This document shows positions 46,846-56,204 of a stretch of DNA of 64,000 nucleotides, piece by piece. The notes under the pieces were generated by a model that worked only from the letters and a program-made list of their open reading frames with translations, made no database searches and was not told the origin of the DNA. The stretch is from Bacillus suaedaesalsae (lineage in GTDB: Bacteria; Bacillota; Bacilli; Bacillales; SA4), in contig NZ_JAFELM010000012.1 of the NCBI RefSeq assembly GCF_016890225.1, positions 36,279 through 100,278 on the forward strand, written 5' to 3'. The stretch's first letter is position 1. Each line of letters opens with the position of its first letter. The position numbers and the translations under genes were made by a program.

Positions 46846-48564
46846 ATGAAGTTGGAAGCGCTTCCTGCAATAAAGGGTAATTATAACCTTAAGGATTATG
46901 AAGAAACCTGTATGCAGTTTGACTGGAAGGAAGTTGAAGAGACCTTCACTTGGCACACTACAGGTAGAGTAAATATGGCATATGAGGCCATTGACAGACA
47001 TGTACTCACGGCAAGGAAAAATAAAGTTGCCCTCTATTACAAAGACTCCTTCCGAGATGAGAAATATACATTTAAAGAAATGATGGAGTGGTCGAACAGA
47101 GCAGGAAATGTTCTGAAGCAGACTGCTGATGTAGAAAAAGGAGACCGCGTGTTTATCTTCATGCCACGTTCACCAGAGCTGTATTTCACTGTGTTAGGTG
47201 CAATTAAGCTAGGTGCAATTGTTGGACCATTATTTGAAGCCTTTATGGAAGGCGCAGTTCGTGACAGATTGCAAGATAGTGAGGCAAAAGTGCTTGTCAC
47301 AACACCACAATTATTAGAAAGAGTTCCGTTAGAAGATCTCCCAGCTCTAAAACATGTTATTTTAGTAGGAGACAACGTAGAAGAAAATGATATATTTATA
47401 GATTTTCATGCAAGAATGAAGACGGCTAGTAAGAATTTAACGATTGAATGGGTATCAAGAGAAGATGGGTTAATTCTTCACTATACGTCTGGCTCAACCG
47501 GGAAGCCAAAAGGAGTTCTGCATGTTCATAATGCGATGATACAGCATTATCAAACAGCAAAATGGGTGCTTGATATTAAGGAAGAAGATATTTACTGGTG
47601 TACAGCTGATCCAGGCTGGGTAACAGGTACTTCGTATGGTATTTTTGGTCCATGGCTTGCAGGAGCATCCAACGTTATTGTTGGCGGACGTTTTAGCCCA
47701 GAAGCCTGGTATGAAACAATCGAAAACTATGGTGTAACGGTTTGGTATAGTGCTCCTACAGCGTTCCGTATGTTAATGGGAGCGGGAGATGAAATTGTTA
47801 AAAAGTATGATCTTCGTTCATTACGCCATGTTATAAGTGTTGGTGAACCACTAAACCCTGAAGTAGTAAGATGGGGAGTGAAAGTATTCAACCAAAGAAT
47901 TCATGATTCATGGTGGATGACAGAAACAGGCGCGATGTTAATCTGTAACTACCCATCAATGGAAATAAAGCCTGGATCAATGGGGAAACCAATCCCTGGT
48001 GTGAAGGCAGCGATCGTTGATGATCAAGGAAATGAACTTCCTCCAAACCGTATGGGCAACTTGGCGATTAAAAAAGGCTGGCCGTCCATGATGAATACGA
48101 TTTGGAATAACAAAGAAAAATATGAATCTTACTTTATGCCTGGAGACTGGTACGTGTCAGGAGATTCTGCTTACATGGATGAAGATGGTTATTTCTGGTT
48201 CCAAGGTCGTGTGGATGATGTGATTATGACATCTGGTGAGAGAGTAGGACCTTTTGAAGTTGAAAGTAAATTAGTGGAACATCCTGCGATTGCTGAAGCT
48301 GGTGTAATCGGAAAGCCGGACCCAGTACGTGGGGAAATTATAAAAGCATTTATTGCTCTTCGCCATGGATACGAAGCTTCTGATGAACTAAAAGAAGAGA
48401 TTCGTACCTTCGTAAAGAAGGGGCTGGCTGCACATGCTGCTCCAAGAGAAATTGAATTTAAAGAGAAACTTCCAAAAACACGTAGTGGTAAGATCATGAG
48501 ACGCGTATTAAAAGCGTGGGAATTAAATTTACCTACCGGTGATTTATCGACGATGGAAGATTAA
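46846..48564 (+). CDS. acsA: Acetyl-CoA synthetase AcsA
   Basis: 572-aa AMP-forming ligase making acetyl-CoA from acetate. Adenylation motifs ILHYTSGSTGKPKGVLHVH, WWMTETGAM and DGYFWFQGRVDDVIMTSGER are intact. The C-terminal PKTRSGKIMRR places the regulatory lysine at Lys549, the residue acetylated by AcuA and deacetylated by AcuC. AAAGGGGGAG precedes the ATG. A second cre-like palindrome lies over codons 3-7. Confidence 0.97.
   Translation: MKLEALPAIKGNYNLKDYEETCMQFDWKEVEETFTWHTTGRVNMAYEAIDRHVLTARKNKVALYYKDSFRDEKYTFKEMMEWSNRAGNVLKQTADVEKGDRVFIFMPRSPELYFTVLGAIKLGAIVGPLFEAFMEGAVRDRLQDSEAKVLVTTPQLLERVPLEDLPALKHVILVGDNVEENDIFIDFHARMKTASKNLTIEWVSREDGLILHYTSGSTGKPKGVLHVHNAMIQHYQTAKWVLDIKEEDIYWCTADPGWVTGTSYGIFGPWLAGASNVIVGGRFSPEAWYETIENYGVTVWYSAPTAFRMLMGAGDEIVKKYDLRSLRHVISVGEPLNPEVVRWGVKVFNQRIHDSWWMTETGAMLICNYPSMEIKPGSMGKPIPGVKAAIVDDQGNELPPNRMGNLAIKKGWPSMMNTIWNNKEKYESYFMPGDWYVSGDSAYMDEDGYFWFQGRVDDVIMTSGERVGPFEVESKLVEHPAIAEAGVIGKPDPVRGEIIKAFIALRHGYEASDELKEEIRTFVKKGLAAHAAPREIEFKEKLPKTRSGKIMRRVLKAWELNLPTGDLSTMED
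46853..46866 (+). promoter_or_regulatory. cre-like palindrome inside the acsA 5' coding end
   Basis: GGAAGCGCTTCC is a perfect 12-bp palindrome; the AAGCGCTT core fits cre but three flanking positions deviate. About 40 bases after the likely transcription start, it could act as a roadblock. Confidence 0.55.
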
Positions 48565-48572
48565 TAGTGAGG

Positions 48573-48602
48573 ACTCCCTGGCCAAGTAGCTAGGGAGTTT
48601 TG
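48573..48602 (+). terminator. Terminator after acsA
   Basis: 7-bp stem ACTCCCT / AGGGAGT followed by TTTTG. Confidence 0.75.
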
Positions 48603-48730
48603 TAATTTAGATATGAATCTATTTGGTTGGTTATAAGAAAATTCCAAGATATATAGTACAAATAACTGAGCAGCTCGTTTAAATATAATTGAAAAAAATC
48701 GTCCAAAATATACGTGAAAAAGATTGCTGA

Positions 48731-48768
48731 AACAAACAATAGCCTCCAGTTGGAGGCTATTGTTTGTT
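48731..48768. terminator. Strong hairpin at the 3' end of the penicillin-binding protein gene
   Basis: Perfect 17-bp stem with a 4-base loop; the PBP stop codon starts inside it (48767-48769). A T-run is present on the plus-strand side only. Confidence 0.75.
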
Positions 48769-51643
48769 ATTTTTTCTTTTTTCCACCGTCTCCTTCACCA
48801 GGTGGTGGCTCTGGAGGATCTGGAACAACAGGTGGTTCAATTGGTGGCGGATCCGTCGGCGGTGGATCTGCCGGTTTTTCCTTCTGCCAATCACCCATTA
48901 ATACATGTTTAGATGGTGCAGATTCTCTTCCTGCCAGGTCTACAGCTGTTACATAGTAAGCAGCAACAGTAGAGTTTACAGGGAATCCACCATTTTTAAT
49001 TAATTGGTCAACCGTTATGCTTCCAACTTTTACAAAATTGGTAGAGAAGTTATCAGCTCTATAAATTCTGTAACCAATAATATCGTTATGTGAGTGTCTC
49101 GCCCAAGCTAGCTTGCCTGATCCGATGGACACTTTATCCACTGGTGTTGGAACTGCACCGTTTTCTTTAATCATGTCTTCCTCAGGAACCACGATGTTTT
49201 CCCAAATCGCGCCTTTTGGAATAAGTTCCATTAAATCCTGAACATTCGCTAAGTTGTTTTCTTCTAGGAAGGACTTCTTAATCATGACACCTTCTTGAGT
49301 AAATTCTGCTGGCGAATTAGGAAGGGCACGATATACTTTATCACCAATTACGATGTATTTCCCTTTTTCGAGCGTATCATCAACTTTTTTCGGAACGAAT
49401 TTCGCATTGAATAAATCTGTTCCAACTAAGCCAGCTTCTTGACATAATGCTGAAGGTAATAAACCGGAAATCTTACAATAAGATCTACTCACAATACCAC
49501 CAGGCATTTTGAAGTTTGTTGCAGGCTTTATTAGCTCAGGTCTAATATCATAAGCTGCATTCATTAACTGTGCCCACAGCATTTGGTTTCGTTGAGAATA
49601 AGAATATCCTTTGTATGATCTTTCAAGTGACATAGGCTTATCGTACCCAAGCCATAGTCCAAATGAAATGTTTGGATTGGATGCTACAAACCAAGCATCT
49701 TTATAATCTTGAGATGTACCTGTTTTACCAGCGAAGTCTGATGAGAATTTTAATCTAGATCTTACCCCTGCTGCAGTACCACTGCTTAATACATCTCTCA
49801 TAATATCAATAGTTAAATAGGCTGTTTGTGGAGAAAATACCTCAACTTCTTCACTTGCATGTTGATATAATACTTCTCCATCTTTTGTTTCAATTTTCTC
49901 AATCAGATAGGCATCTACAAACTTACCACCATTTGCAAAAGTTGCATAAGCATTTGTATTCTCTTCAACAGTAACCCCGTTTGTAATTCCACCTAATGAT
50001 AAAGAAGGAATTTCATAATCAACTGGAGTTAGAGAAGTGAATCCCATTTTTTCTAAATACGTAGCAGGTCGCTGATTGATAATTTTCATATAAGTTAATG
50101 CAGCTGGAACGTTGTGTGATTTAGCTAAAGATTCACGAATGGTTACTAAACCATAGTGACGGTTACTAAAGTTTTTCGCCCAAATATTAACCCCTTTTAC
50201 ATCAGCAACGACCGTACCTGGTTGAACTGCACCAAGCTCCATTGCAGGTGCATAAGCAACGAGTGGCTTCATCGTTGATCCATTAGAGCGAGGACCATCG
50301 GTAAGAGCGTGGTTTACTGCTTCTCGCTTGTGATCACGTCCTCCAACAAAACTGATAATTCTACCAGTCTTGTTTTCAATTAGAACTGCTCCAACTTCAA
50401 CTGGTTGAACAACCTTTTCTACTTCACCAGTTTCTTCATTTTTCTTTTCAATTACTTTGTCACTACCGTAATATTGATATTCTTTTGCTATCTTCTGATG
50501 AACATCATAAATTTCTTTATCGATAGTAGAATGGATTTTATACCCTTTTTGTCTCATTGTAAGATCAGCAAGAGTATTGTAGGATTTTTTTAATTCTTTA
50601 TCTTTGTCAAGATCTTCTCTTTCATATCCATCCTTCTCGGCTAATTGATAGGCTATGATTTCAGCAGCGCGTACCTCAATTTCCTCCGTCAACCAAGGAT
50701 AGTTCTCGATGGGGGATTCTTTAGGTGGCGCAAAGCTAGCTTTTAAATCAAACGATATGGCCTCATCGTATTGCTCTTTTGTGATTTTACCAGCGCTAAG
50801 CATACGATTTAGAACAGTTTTTAAACGATTCATACCTGGTTCTAAATTTTCCTTAATCGTTCCATCATTTTTAAATGGTGTGTATCCAAATGGACTTTGT
50901 GGTAATCCGGCAATAAAGGCAGCTTGTGCAAGGTTTAAATCCTTTGCTTCTACACCGAATATACCTTTTGCAGCTGTTTGAACACCGGCAATGTTAGCAC
51001 CCGAGCTATTACGACCAAAGGTAGCCATGTTTAAATACGTTTCAAGAATTTCTTCTTTTTCAAAGAATTGTTCTAATCGAAGTGCAAGCAAAATTTCCTT
51101 TGCTTTACGTTCGAACGATACTTCACTTGAAAGAATTTGGTTTTTTATGAGCTGTTGTGTTAAGGTACTTCCACCTGTTTGAGTCTGAGTGTTCAATACC
51201 TCTTGTAATAATGCACGGAGTATTGCCTTTGGAACAACTCCATTATGCTCATAAAAATATTGGTCTTCTGTTGCGATAACTGCATCAATCACATATGGAG
51301 AGATATCCTTTAATGGAATTTCTTCTCGATCTAAATCTGAACGTGATTTACCAAGATATACGTTGCTTGCAAAATATAGTTCAGTAGTTTCTTCGTAGTT
51401 GTAAATATCTTTTTTCATACTTTCATAGCTTCTGACTGGTTCATCTTTTACAAGAGAGGCAAAGTAACCTGCACCTGCTCCACCGGCAAAAGAAACTCCG
51501 ATTAAGCCAATGACGATAAATACTAAAAATAAGTTCCAAATTACTTTGTATGAAATTGAAAAAAATGTAGCCGTTTTCTTACTTAGTAAGGCATCTTTTG
51601 CCGTTAGAAAGTATTCTTTTATCATCGATTTATTTATCTTCAT
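48767..51643 (-). CDS. Class A penicillin-binding protein (PBP1-type) with C-terminal Fn3-like domain
   Basis: 958-aa bifunctional peptidoglycan synthase. Membrane anchor at 33-53; GT51 glycosyltransferase with catalytic Glu126 (IATEDQYFYEHNG) and GGSTLTQQLIKNQ; transpeptidase with nucleophile Ser456 (GSTMKP), SHN at 509-511 and KTGTS from Lys640. A ~90-residue fibronectin III-like domain follows (WARHSHNDIIGYRIYRADNF), then a Pro-rich tail (PADPPPTDPPPIEPP) ending GGKKKK. The tail should lie outside the membrane and may contact the wall. GGGGGAGTGTT precedes the start. Confidence 0.95.
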   Translation of the reverse strand: MKINKSMIKEYFLTAKDALLSKKTATFFSISYKVIWNLFLVFIVIGLIGVSFAGGAGAGYFASLVKDEPVRSYESMKKDIYNYEETTELYFASNVYLGKSRSDLDREEIPLKDISPYVIDAVIATEDQYFYEHNGVVPKAILRALLQEVLNTQTQTGGSTLTQQLIKNQILSSEVSFERKAKEILLALRLEQFFEKEEILETYLNMATFGRNSSGANIAGVQTAAKGIFGVEAKDLNLAQAAFIAGLPQSPFGYTPFKNDGTIKENLEPGMNRLKTVLNRMLSAGKITKEQYDEAISFDLKASFAPPKESPIENYPWLTEEIEVRAAEIIAYQLAEKDGYEREDLDKDKELKKSYNTLADLTMRQKGYKIHSTIDKEIYDVHQKIAKEYQYYGSDKVIEKKNEETGEVEKVVQPVEVGAVLIENKTGRIISFVGGRDHKREAVNHALTDGPRSNGSTMKPLVAYAPAMELGAVQPGTVVADVKGVNIWAKNFSNRHYGLVTIRESLAKSHNVPAALTYMKIINQRPATYLEKMGFTSLTPVDYEIPSLSLGGITNGVTVEENTNAYATFANGGKFVDAYLIEKIETKDGEVLYQHASEEVEVFSPQTAYLTIDIMRDVLSSGTAAGVRSRLKFSSDFAGKTGTSQDYKDAWFVASNPNISFGLWLGYDKPMSLERSYKGYSYSQRNQMLWAQLMNAAYDIRPELIKPATNFKMPGGIVSRSYCKISGLLPSALCQEAGLVGTDLFNAKFVPKKVDDTLEKGKYIVIGDKVYRALPNSPAEFTQEGVMIKKSFLEENNLANVQDLMELIPKGAIWENIVVPEEDMIKENGAVPTPVDKVSIGSGKLAWARHSHNDIIGYRIYRADNFSTNFVKVGSITVDQLIKNGGFPVNSTVAAYYVTAVDLAGRESAPSKHVLMGDWQKEKPADPPPTDPPPIEPPVVPDPPEPPPGEGDGGKKKK

Positions 51644-51764
51644 AACACTCCCCCTAAAATCTGTTAATATTATACCACATTACGATTAGACTTTTATAGA
51701 CACATAATGACATATATGATGAAAAAACAACCATTTAATGGAATTATATCCTTGTTCTATCGAT

Positions 51765-51793
51765 TTGACAGTATGATTTTAATATGATATTAA
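51765..51793 (+). promoter_or_regulatory. Sigma-A promoter of tyrS
   Basis: Consensus TTGACA, 17-bp spacer, TATTAA; transcription would start near 51800, just before the T-box leader. Confidence 0.85.
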
Positions 51794-51817
51794 ATGTAGT
51801 AAGCTATTTATTAATAA

Positions 51818-52057
51818 AATATGAATGAGCAATGATAGGATTCAGTAATGAGTTATTCCCTGTTTTAGAGAGCTGATGGTTGGTGAAAATCAGTACATAA
51901 TAACACATGAAATACACCCTTGAGCATCTTTTGTGAAGTATTGAGTAGCAAAAGACGGTAGATACCGTTACATTTTCTTGAGTGGAAAGATATATTCTTT
52001 CAACAAGGGTGGTACCGCGATGACAAACTCGTCCCTTTTTTAGGGAGGAGTTTTTTT
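51818..52057 (+). promoter_or_regulatory. Tyr-specific T-box riboswitch of tyrS
   Basis: Leader with Stem I elements (GAGAGCTGATGGTTGGTG), specifier codon TAC (Tyr) at 51913-51915 in GAAATACACCCTTGAGC, the T-box AGGGTGGTACCGCG at 52006-52019, and a terminator stem AAACTCGTCCC / GGGAGGAGTTT (52025-52035 / 52043-52053) followed by T's. Uncharged tRNA-Tyr should bind and allow read-through into tyrS. Confidence 0.95.
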
Positions 52058-52092
52058 GTTTTTTAATGAAAAATAGGAAGGAGCTAAACATC

Positions 52093-53355
52093 ATGGAATT
52101 ATTAAAAGATCTTGAATTTAGAGGACTTATTCATCAAGCAACAGATTTAGAAGGATTAGAAAAGGTATTAAGAGAGGAGAGCATTAAGTTATATTGTGGT
52201 TTTGACCCGACTGCAGATAGTTTACATATCGGTAACTTATTGGCAATTGTAACACTTAGACGTTTTCAGTTGGCTGGCCATTCACCTGTAGCGTTAGTAG
52301 GAGGAGCAACTGGATTAATTGGTGACCCTAGTGGAAAAGCGAATGAACGTACATTAAATTCAGCAGATGTAGTGGTGGAGTTTACAGACAAAATTAGAGG
52401 TCAGCTTTCAGGGCTCCTAGATTTTGAAAATGAAGAAAATCCAGCTACGATTGCTAACAACTATGACTGGATTGGAAAACTGGATGTTATTTCTTTCCTT
52501 CGTGATGTTGGGAAAAGTTTTGGTTTAAATTACATGCTTGCGAAGGACTCAGTAAACTCACGTCTGGAAGCAGGAATCTCGTTTACTGAATTTAGTTACA
52601 TGATCCTGCAATCATACGATTTCTTAAAGCTGTATGAAAATGAAGGAGTGCGTTTGCAAATTGGCGGAAGCGACCAGTGGGGAAATATTACGGCAGGTTT
52701 AGAATTAATAAGAAAGTCTATCGAAGATTCAAAGGCATTTGGTCTAACAACTCCACTTGTAACAAAAGCAGATGGTACGAAATTTGGTAAAACAGAATCC
52801 GGCACAATTTGGTTAGATAGTACGAAAGTATCTCCTTATGAATTCTACCAATTCTGGATTAACACAGATGACCGAGACGTAATCACATTCTTAAAATACT
52901 TCACATTCCTAACGCAAGAAGAAATTGCTAAATTAGAAAAGGAAATGCTAGAAGCACCAGAGAAGAGAGCTGCACAAAAGGCATTAGCAGAAGAAGTGAC
53001 GAAGTTTGTACACGGTGAGGAGGCTTTAAATCAAGCCATCCGTATTACAGAAGCATTGTTTAACGGAAGTATTTCAGCTTTAACAGGAGAAGAAATCAAG
53101 CAAGGCTTTAAAGATGTTCCGTCACATGAGTTAAAGAAGGAAGATGAGCCGAACCTTGTGGATGTTCTTGTTGAAAGTAAAATTGCACCATCAAAAAGGC
53201 AAGCTCGAGAAGATGTTACGAACGGGGCAATTTATATTAACGGTGAAAGAATACAAGAGATAGATTACGTTCTTTCATCGAAGGATAGAATTGAAAATGA
53301 ATTTACGGTTATTCGTAGAGGGAAAAAGAAATATTATTTATTAAAGTTTTTATAG
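52093..53355 (+). CDS. tyrS: Tyrosyl-tRNA synthetase
   Basis: 420-aa class I enzyme charging tRNA-Tyr. Start ATG 52093 (MELLKDLEFRGLIHQ) has GGAAGGAG upstream; a longer frame from 52066 runs into the terminator region. Signature CGFDPTADSLHIGNL (HIGH-type) and KFGKTE (KMSKS-type), the tyrosine pocket QSYDFLKLYE and QIGGSDQWGN, and a C-terminal S4-like domain (PSKRQAREDVTNGAIYINGE). Controlled by the T-box leader. Confidence 0.97.
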   Translation: MELLKDLEFRGLIHQATDLEGLEKVLREESIKLYCGFDPTADSLHIGNLLAIVTLRRFQLAGHSPVALVGGATGLIGDPSGKANERTLNSADVVVEFTDKIRGQLSGLLDFENEENPATIANNYDWIGKLDVISFLRDVGKSFGLNYMLAKDSVNSRLEAGISFTEFSYMILQSYDFLKLYENEGVRLQIGGSDQWGNITAGLELIRKSIEDSKAFGLTTPLVTKADGTKFGKTESGTIWLDSTKVSPYEFYQFWINTDDRDVITFLKYFTFLTQEEIAKLEKEMLEAPEKRAAQKALAEEVTKFVHGEEALNQAIRITEALFNGSISALTGEEIKQGFKDVPSHELKKEDEPNLVDVLVESKIAPSKRQAREDVTNGAIYINGERIQEIDYVLSSKDRIENEFTVIRRGKKKYYLLKFL

Positions 53356-53380
53356 TGCAAATTCATAAACGTATAAAAAG

Positions 53381-53413
53381 CGCTTGAATGATAAATTATT
53401 CAAGCGTTTTTTT
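53381..53413 (+). terminator. Terminator after tyrS
   Basis: Perfect 9-bp stem CGCTTGAAT / ATTCAAGCG then seven T. Confidence 0.9.
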
Positions 53414-53463
53414 GTAATGTTTATTTCCTTTAATCGTCTAATTAATAGAAGGAGGGGAATTTA

Positions 53464-53979
53464 TTGGAGGAGGATTCAGTTACCGAATGGTTTCACTTAT
53501 ATGAAAAAGATGTAACTAGTTTTTTAGTTTACTATACTGGCTCATTAGAAGTAGAAGATATTGTTCAAGAAACCTTTTTAATTGCGATTAAAAAGATTGC
53601 CAAGTATGAAGGGAAGTCATCTCCTAAAACATGGCTTATTTCGATTGCTAGAAATCTAGTAATAGATCAACATCGTAGAAAAAAAGTATGGAACAAAATT
53701 AAACATATTCTCCAGGTAGAGAATGCAGACACACATCGTATAGAAGAAAATGCAATGAAGAAGTTAGAACAGGATCAATTGTATCGGGCAATCGAACAAC
53801 TTTCTTCCCCCTATAAGGAGGTAGTCATTTTAAGAGGGATCTTGGAATTGTCATCAGTTGAAACTAGTGAAGTACTTACTTGTAGTTCAAATAAGGTAAA
53901 TGTTATGTATCATCGGGCACTAAAAAAATTAAAAGGAATTTTAGAAAAGGAGGGCTTTCAATATGGAAGATCTTCATAA
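53464..53979 (+). CDS. ECF-type RNA polymerase sigma factor
   Basis: 171 aa. Region 2 is seen in VEDIVQETFLIAIKKIAKYEGKSSPKTWLISIARNLVIDQHRRKK and region 4 in AIEQLSSPYKEVVILRGILELSSVETSEVL with an HTH (CSSNKVNVMYHRALKKLK). There is no region 3, as in extracytoplasmic-function sigma factors. TTG start 53464 has GAAGGAGGGG upstream. It overlaps the next, membrane-anchored gene by 17 bases, the usual sigma/anti-sigma layout. Confidence 0.92.
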   Translation: MEEDSVTEWFHLYEKDVTSFLVYYTGSLEVEDIVQETFLIAIKKIAKYEGKSSPKTWLISIARNLVIDQHRRKKVWNKIKHILQVENADTHRIEENAMKKLEQDQLYRAIEQLSSPYKEVVILRGILELSSVETSEVLTCSSNKVNVMYHRALKKLKGILEKEGFQYGRSS

Positions 53980-54838
53980 TCAATTGAAAAGATTACCGAA
54001 ACATTCATTAAGTAGTGAACAAAAGCAACGTATACAATTGAATTTGAACAATAAAAATGTTCTTAAAAAGCCAAGGGAAAAATTCGTTGCTATCGTTTCA
54101 TTAGTAATGGTAAGCATGTTATTTTCAATTTTTGCTATTACAGAACTTCAAGAGACTCACAAGCGGGGGAGTAATCTCGTGGGAATACAAGAGGGTAAGG
54201 TGTTTAATTCGGATTCTACAGAGTTATTTGGAATAGAGGGGAAAATAGGTCTTATAGGTATAACTCCTTTTGTTGCGGAGGATCTAAGACGTGTCTCGAA
54301 AATAATAGTTCTATACTGGGATAATTCAGAGGAATTGGCTGGAAAAGATTATAGAATTGAAGCAACAAACATAAAGAATGAGAAACTCATCCTCTCGGAA
54401 GGAATTTTAAATTCACCAATGGGTAATGAAAGTGCTAATGCCTTAATGAGTTTTAACCCGTTTCCAAAAGAAGGAATATGGCTCTTATCCTTTTATGTAG
54501 AAGATCAATTGTTTGAAGAGTTTACACTGGATGTTCTTCCTCCTTTTCCTAAAACGAAACATTATACGTTAACTTCTTCTCCAAAAGAATTAATAGAGGG
54601 CGAAGAGGTTCAATTTAGTATTGAAAGTTCATGGAAGGAGAAAAATGAAATTGAAGTGAAATTGATGAATGAAAAGAAGGAAGTAGTGGATTTACAAACG
54701 TTCCATCATGATGCACTGTATTATGATGCGAAAACTGGTGACCCGATATATTCCTTTACTGGTACGCTAACCTTTCCTAACAAAGGGACATGGAAATTAG
54801 AGATAGATGGAGAAGTTTCAAATTCTTTTACGAATTAA
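53963..54838 (+). CDS. Probable anti-sigma factor, single-pass membrane protein
   Basis: 291 aa: ~40 cytoplasmic residues (MEDLHNQLKRLPKHSLSSEQ), one membrane helix at 41-60 (FVAIVSLVMVSMLFSIFAIT), then ~230 outside residues made of two Ig-like beta units. No zinc-binding ZAS motif (HxxxCxxC) is present. The call rests mainly on topology and the 17-base overlap with the sigma gene. The outer part resembles DUF4871-type domains, so a ligand-sensing role is conceivable. The signal is unknown. Confidence 0.75.
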   Translation: MEDLHNQLKRLPKHSLSSEQKQRIQLNLNNKNVLKKPREKFVAIVSLVMVSMLFSIFAITELQETHKRGSNLVGIQEGKVFNSDSTELFGIEGKIGLIGITPFVAEDLRRVSKIIVLYWDNSEELAGKDYRIEATNIKNEKLILSEGILNSPMGNESANALMSFNPFPKEGIWLLSFYVEDQLFEEFTLDVLPPFPKTKHYTLTSSPKELIEGEEVQFSIESSWKEKNEIEVKLMNEKKEVVDLQTFHHDALYYDAKTGDPIYSFTGTLTFPNKGTWKLEIDGEVSNSFTN

Positions 54839-54901
54839 CTAGAGTATAAAGAATAGAAGTACTGAACTGTTAATTAGTACTTCTATCCTTTATATCATTC
54901 A

Positions 54902-55411
54902 TTAAACACTACTGTTCGCTGCAGCTGAATTTCGTTTTTGAATGTTACTAACTCCCATGACAACGGCAATTAGTTCATGTGAAGATAAATGCTCGGAATG
55001 ATTCATTAACCTAAAAGCTGGTGACGAGAAGAAACCACTAACCTTCTCAAAACTTCCAACTAAATTTGAATTCATATCGTAAATATCATATTTCCGCGAA
55101 AACGCCTCTGATTCTATCATATACATTCCACGGTCCATCGCGTGGTATTGATATTTTTTTGTGAAAAATGAAAATTTCGCTTTTAACTCACCTAGCTCCT
55201 GCTGATGGTAGTCAGAGACAATCCATCTATTTCCGAAAAAAGTGAATTTTCCAGTGACTATATGTTCACCCTTATCATTTAACACTTCAATACTTGAAGA
55301 AAAAGCACTCTTTAAATCCAATTCTCCAACCTTTTCTTTTGCCTCATTGTATATATCGGTTTTCCCACTTGAAAAGAAATTATCGGAGAAATATAAAGAA
55401 TTGTTCATCAT
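54902..55411 (-). CDS. LURP-one/tubby-like protein
   Basis: 169 aa. Repeating beta-hairpin pattern with SLYFSDNFFSSGKTDIYNEA, TGKFTFFGNRWIVSD and KYDIYDMNSNLVGSFEKVSG fits the LOR/tubby C-terminal fold (YxjI-like), a phospholipid-scramblase-type barrel. No signal peptide. GAGGGGATAATT precedes the start. Function in Bacilli unknown. Confidence 0.75.
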   Translation of the reverse strand: MMNNSLYFSDNFFSSGKTDIYNEAKEKVGELDLKSAFSSSIEVLNDKGEHIVTGKFTFFGNRWIVSDYHQQELGELKAKFSFFTKKYQYHAMDRGMYMIESEAFSRKYDIYDMNSNLVGSFEKVSGFFSSPAFRLMNHSEHLSSHELIAVVMGVSNIQKRNSAAANSSV

Positions 55412-55453
55412 AATTATCCCCTCTCGTTGTAGTTTTTCTACCTTTTATACGTT

Positions 55454-55777
55454 TTACAAATCAGAAAGTTTCAAGTAGTTTGAGATAAGAGTAAAATCTT
55501 CCTCCGTTATCTCACTAGATAATAGATCCTCAAATGCATGATAGAGTGGCTGTAGCTCATCTTCATTGTTTACGAGTTTCATCGCATTAGTATAGGATTT
55601 TTCATCTTTGTACATGTGGAATTCAATCCATTTGGATTCATCATGTATGCTTTTTAAAATCAACGAATGCCCATCAATATACTTTTTATAAATAGATGCA
55701 GACTTTTGATGTATAGATAAAAGTTCTTTTTCTTTATCTTTTTTTATGTGATACGAATAAGCTTTCGTAAACATCAT
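55454..55777 (-). CDS. Hypothetical protein, 107 aa, coupled to a VOC gene
   Basis: Start ATG 55777 overlaps the stop of the preceding VOC gene (ATGA), which indicates translational coupling; a longer frame to 55792 is unlikely. Sequence MMFTKAYSYHIKKDKEKEL...SKWIEFHMYKDEKSYTNAM resembles ABM/dimeric alpha-beta barrel proteins in pattern only. I assign no function. Confidence 0.7.
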   Translation of the reverse strand: MMFTKAYSYHIKKDKEKELLSIHQKSASIYKKYIDGHSLILKSIHDESKWIEFHMYKDEKSYTNAMKLVNNEDELQPLYHAFEDLLSSEITEEDFTLISNYLKLSDL

Positions 55778-56130
55778 TCTTTGAAGGAGCAAACTGCTAA
55801 TGGATTTCCTTCTAAGTCATCAAACGCAAACCATTTTACACCTGCTTCATCATGAATGGGTTCAACCTGTACATCATGTTTTCTTAAGTGATGGTGAACC
55901 GCTTCAATATCTGGTGAGAAGAAATTAAAGGTTACGTTAGTACCTTTAGCTTTATCAGAAGAACGAACTAGTGTTAATGGAGTCTCTCCTATATTGAGTG
56001 CAGCATAGCCTCCTTTTTCATCCTTCCAACGTAAAGTAAAATCTAATACTGTGCAGTACCAATCAATTGCTTTATCAAAATCTATCACTTTTAAAAACAC
56101 GGTATCAATACGTTTAAATAATTCAGACAT
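55774..56130 (-). CDS. VOC family protein (glyoxalase/bleomycin resistance fold)
   Basis: 118 aa with one vicinal-oxygen-chelate module pair: IDTVFLKVIDFDKAIDWYCTVLDFTLRWKDEKGGYAAL, then FNFFSPDIEAVHHHLRKHDVQVEP and FDDLEGNPLAVCSF. Metal-binding positions are partly retained. Substrate unknown. GGAGGTCTCGC precedes the start on the minus strand. First of a two-gene unit. Confidence 0.88.
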   Translation of the reverse strand: MSELFKRIDTVFLKVIDFDKAIDWYCTVLDFTLRWKDEKGGYAALNIGETPLTLVRSSDKAKGTNVTFNFFSPDIEAVHHHLRKHDVQVEPIHDEAGVKWFAFDDLEGNPLAVCSFKE

Positions 56131-56204
56131 GCGAGACCTCCAAAGGATTGTTTAAGTATGAATTTCACTTAATAGAAATAAAATCCTCCTAAAAATTCAC
56201 AAAG

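Noticed and set aside
48714..48956. Plus-strand frame encoding a Gly/Ser-rich peptide
   Set aside because: Antisense to the Pro-rich tail of the penicillin-binding protein; its composition is explained by the opposite strand.
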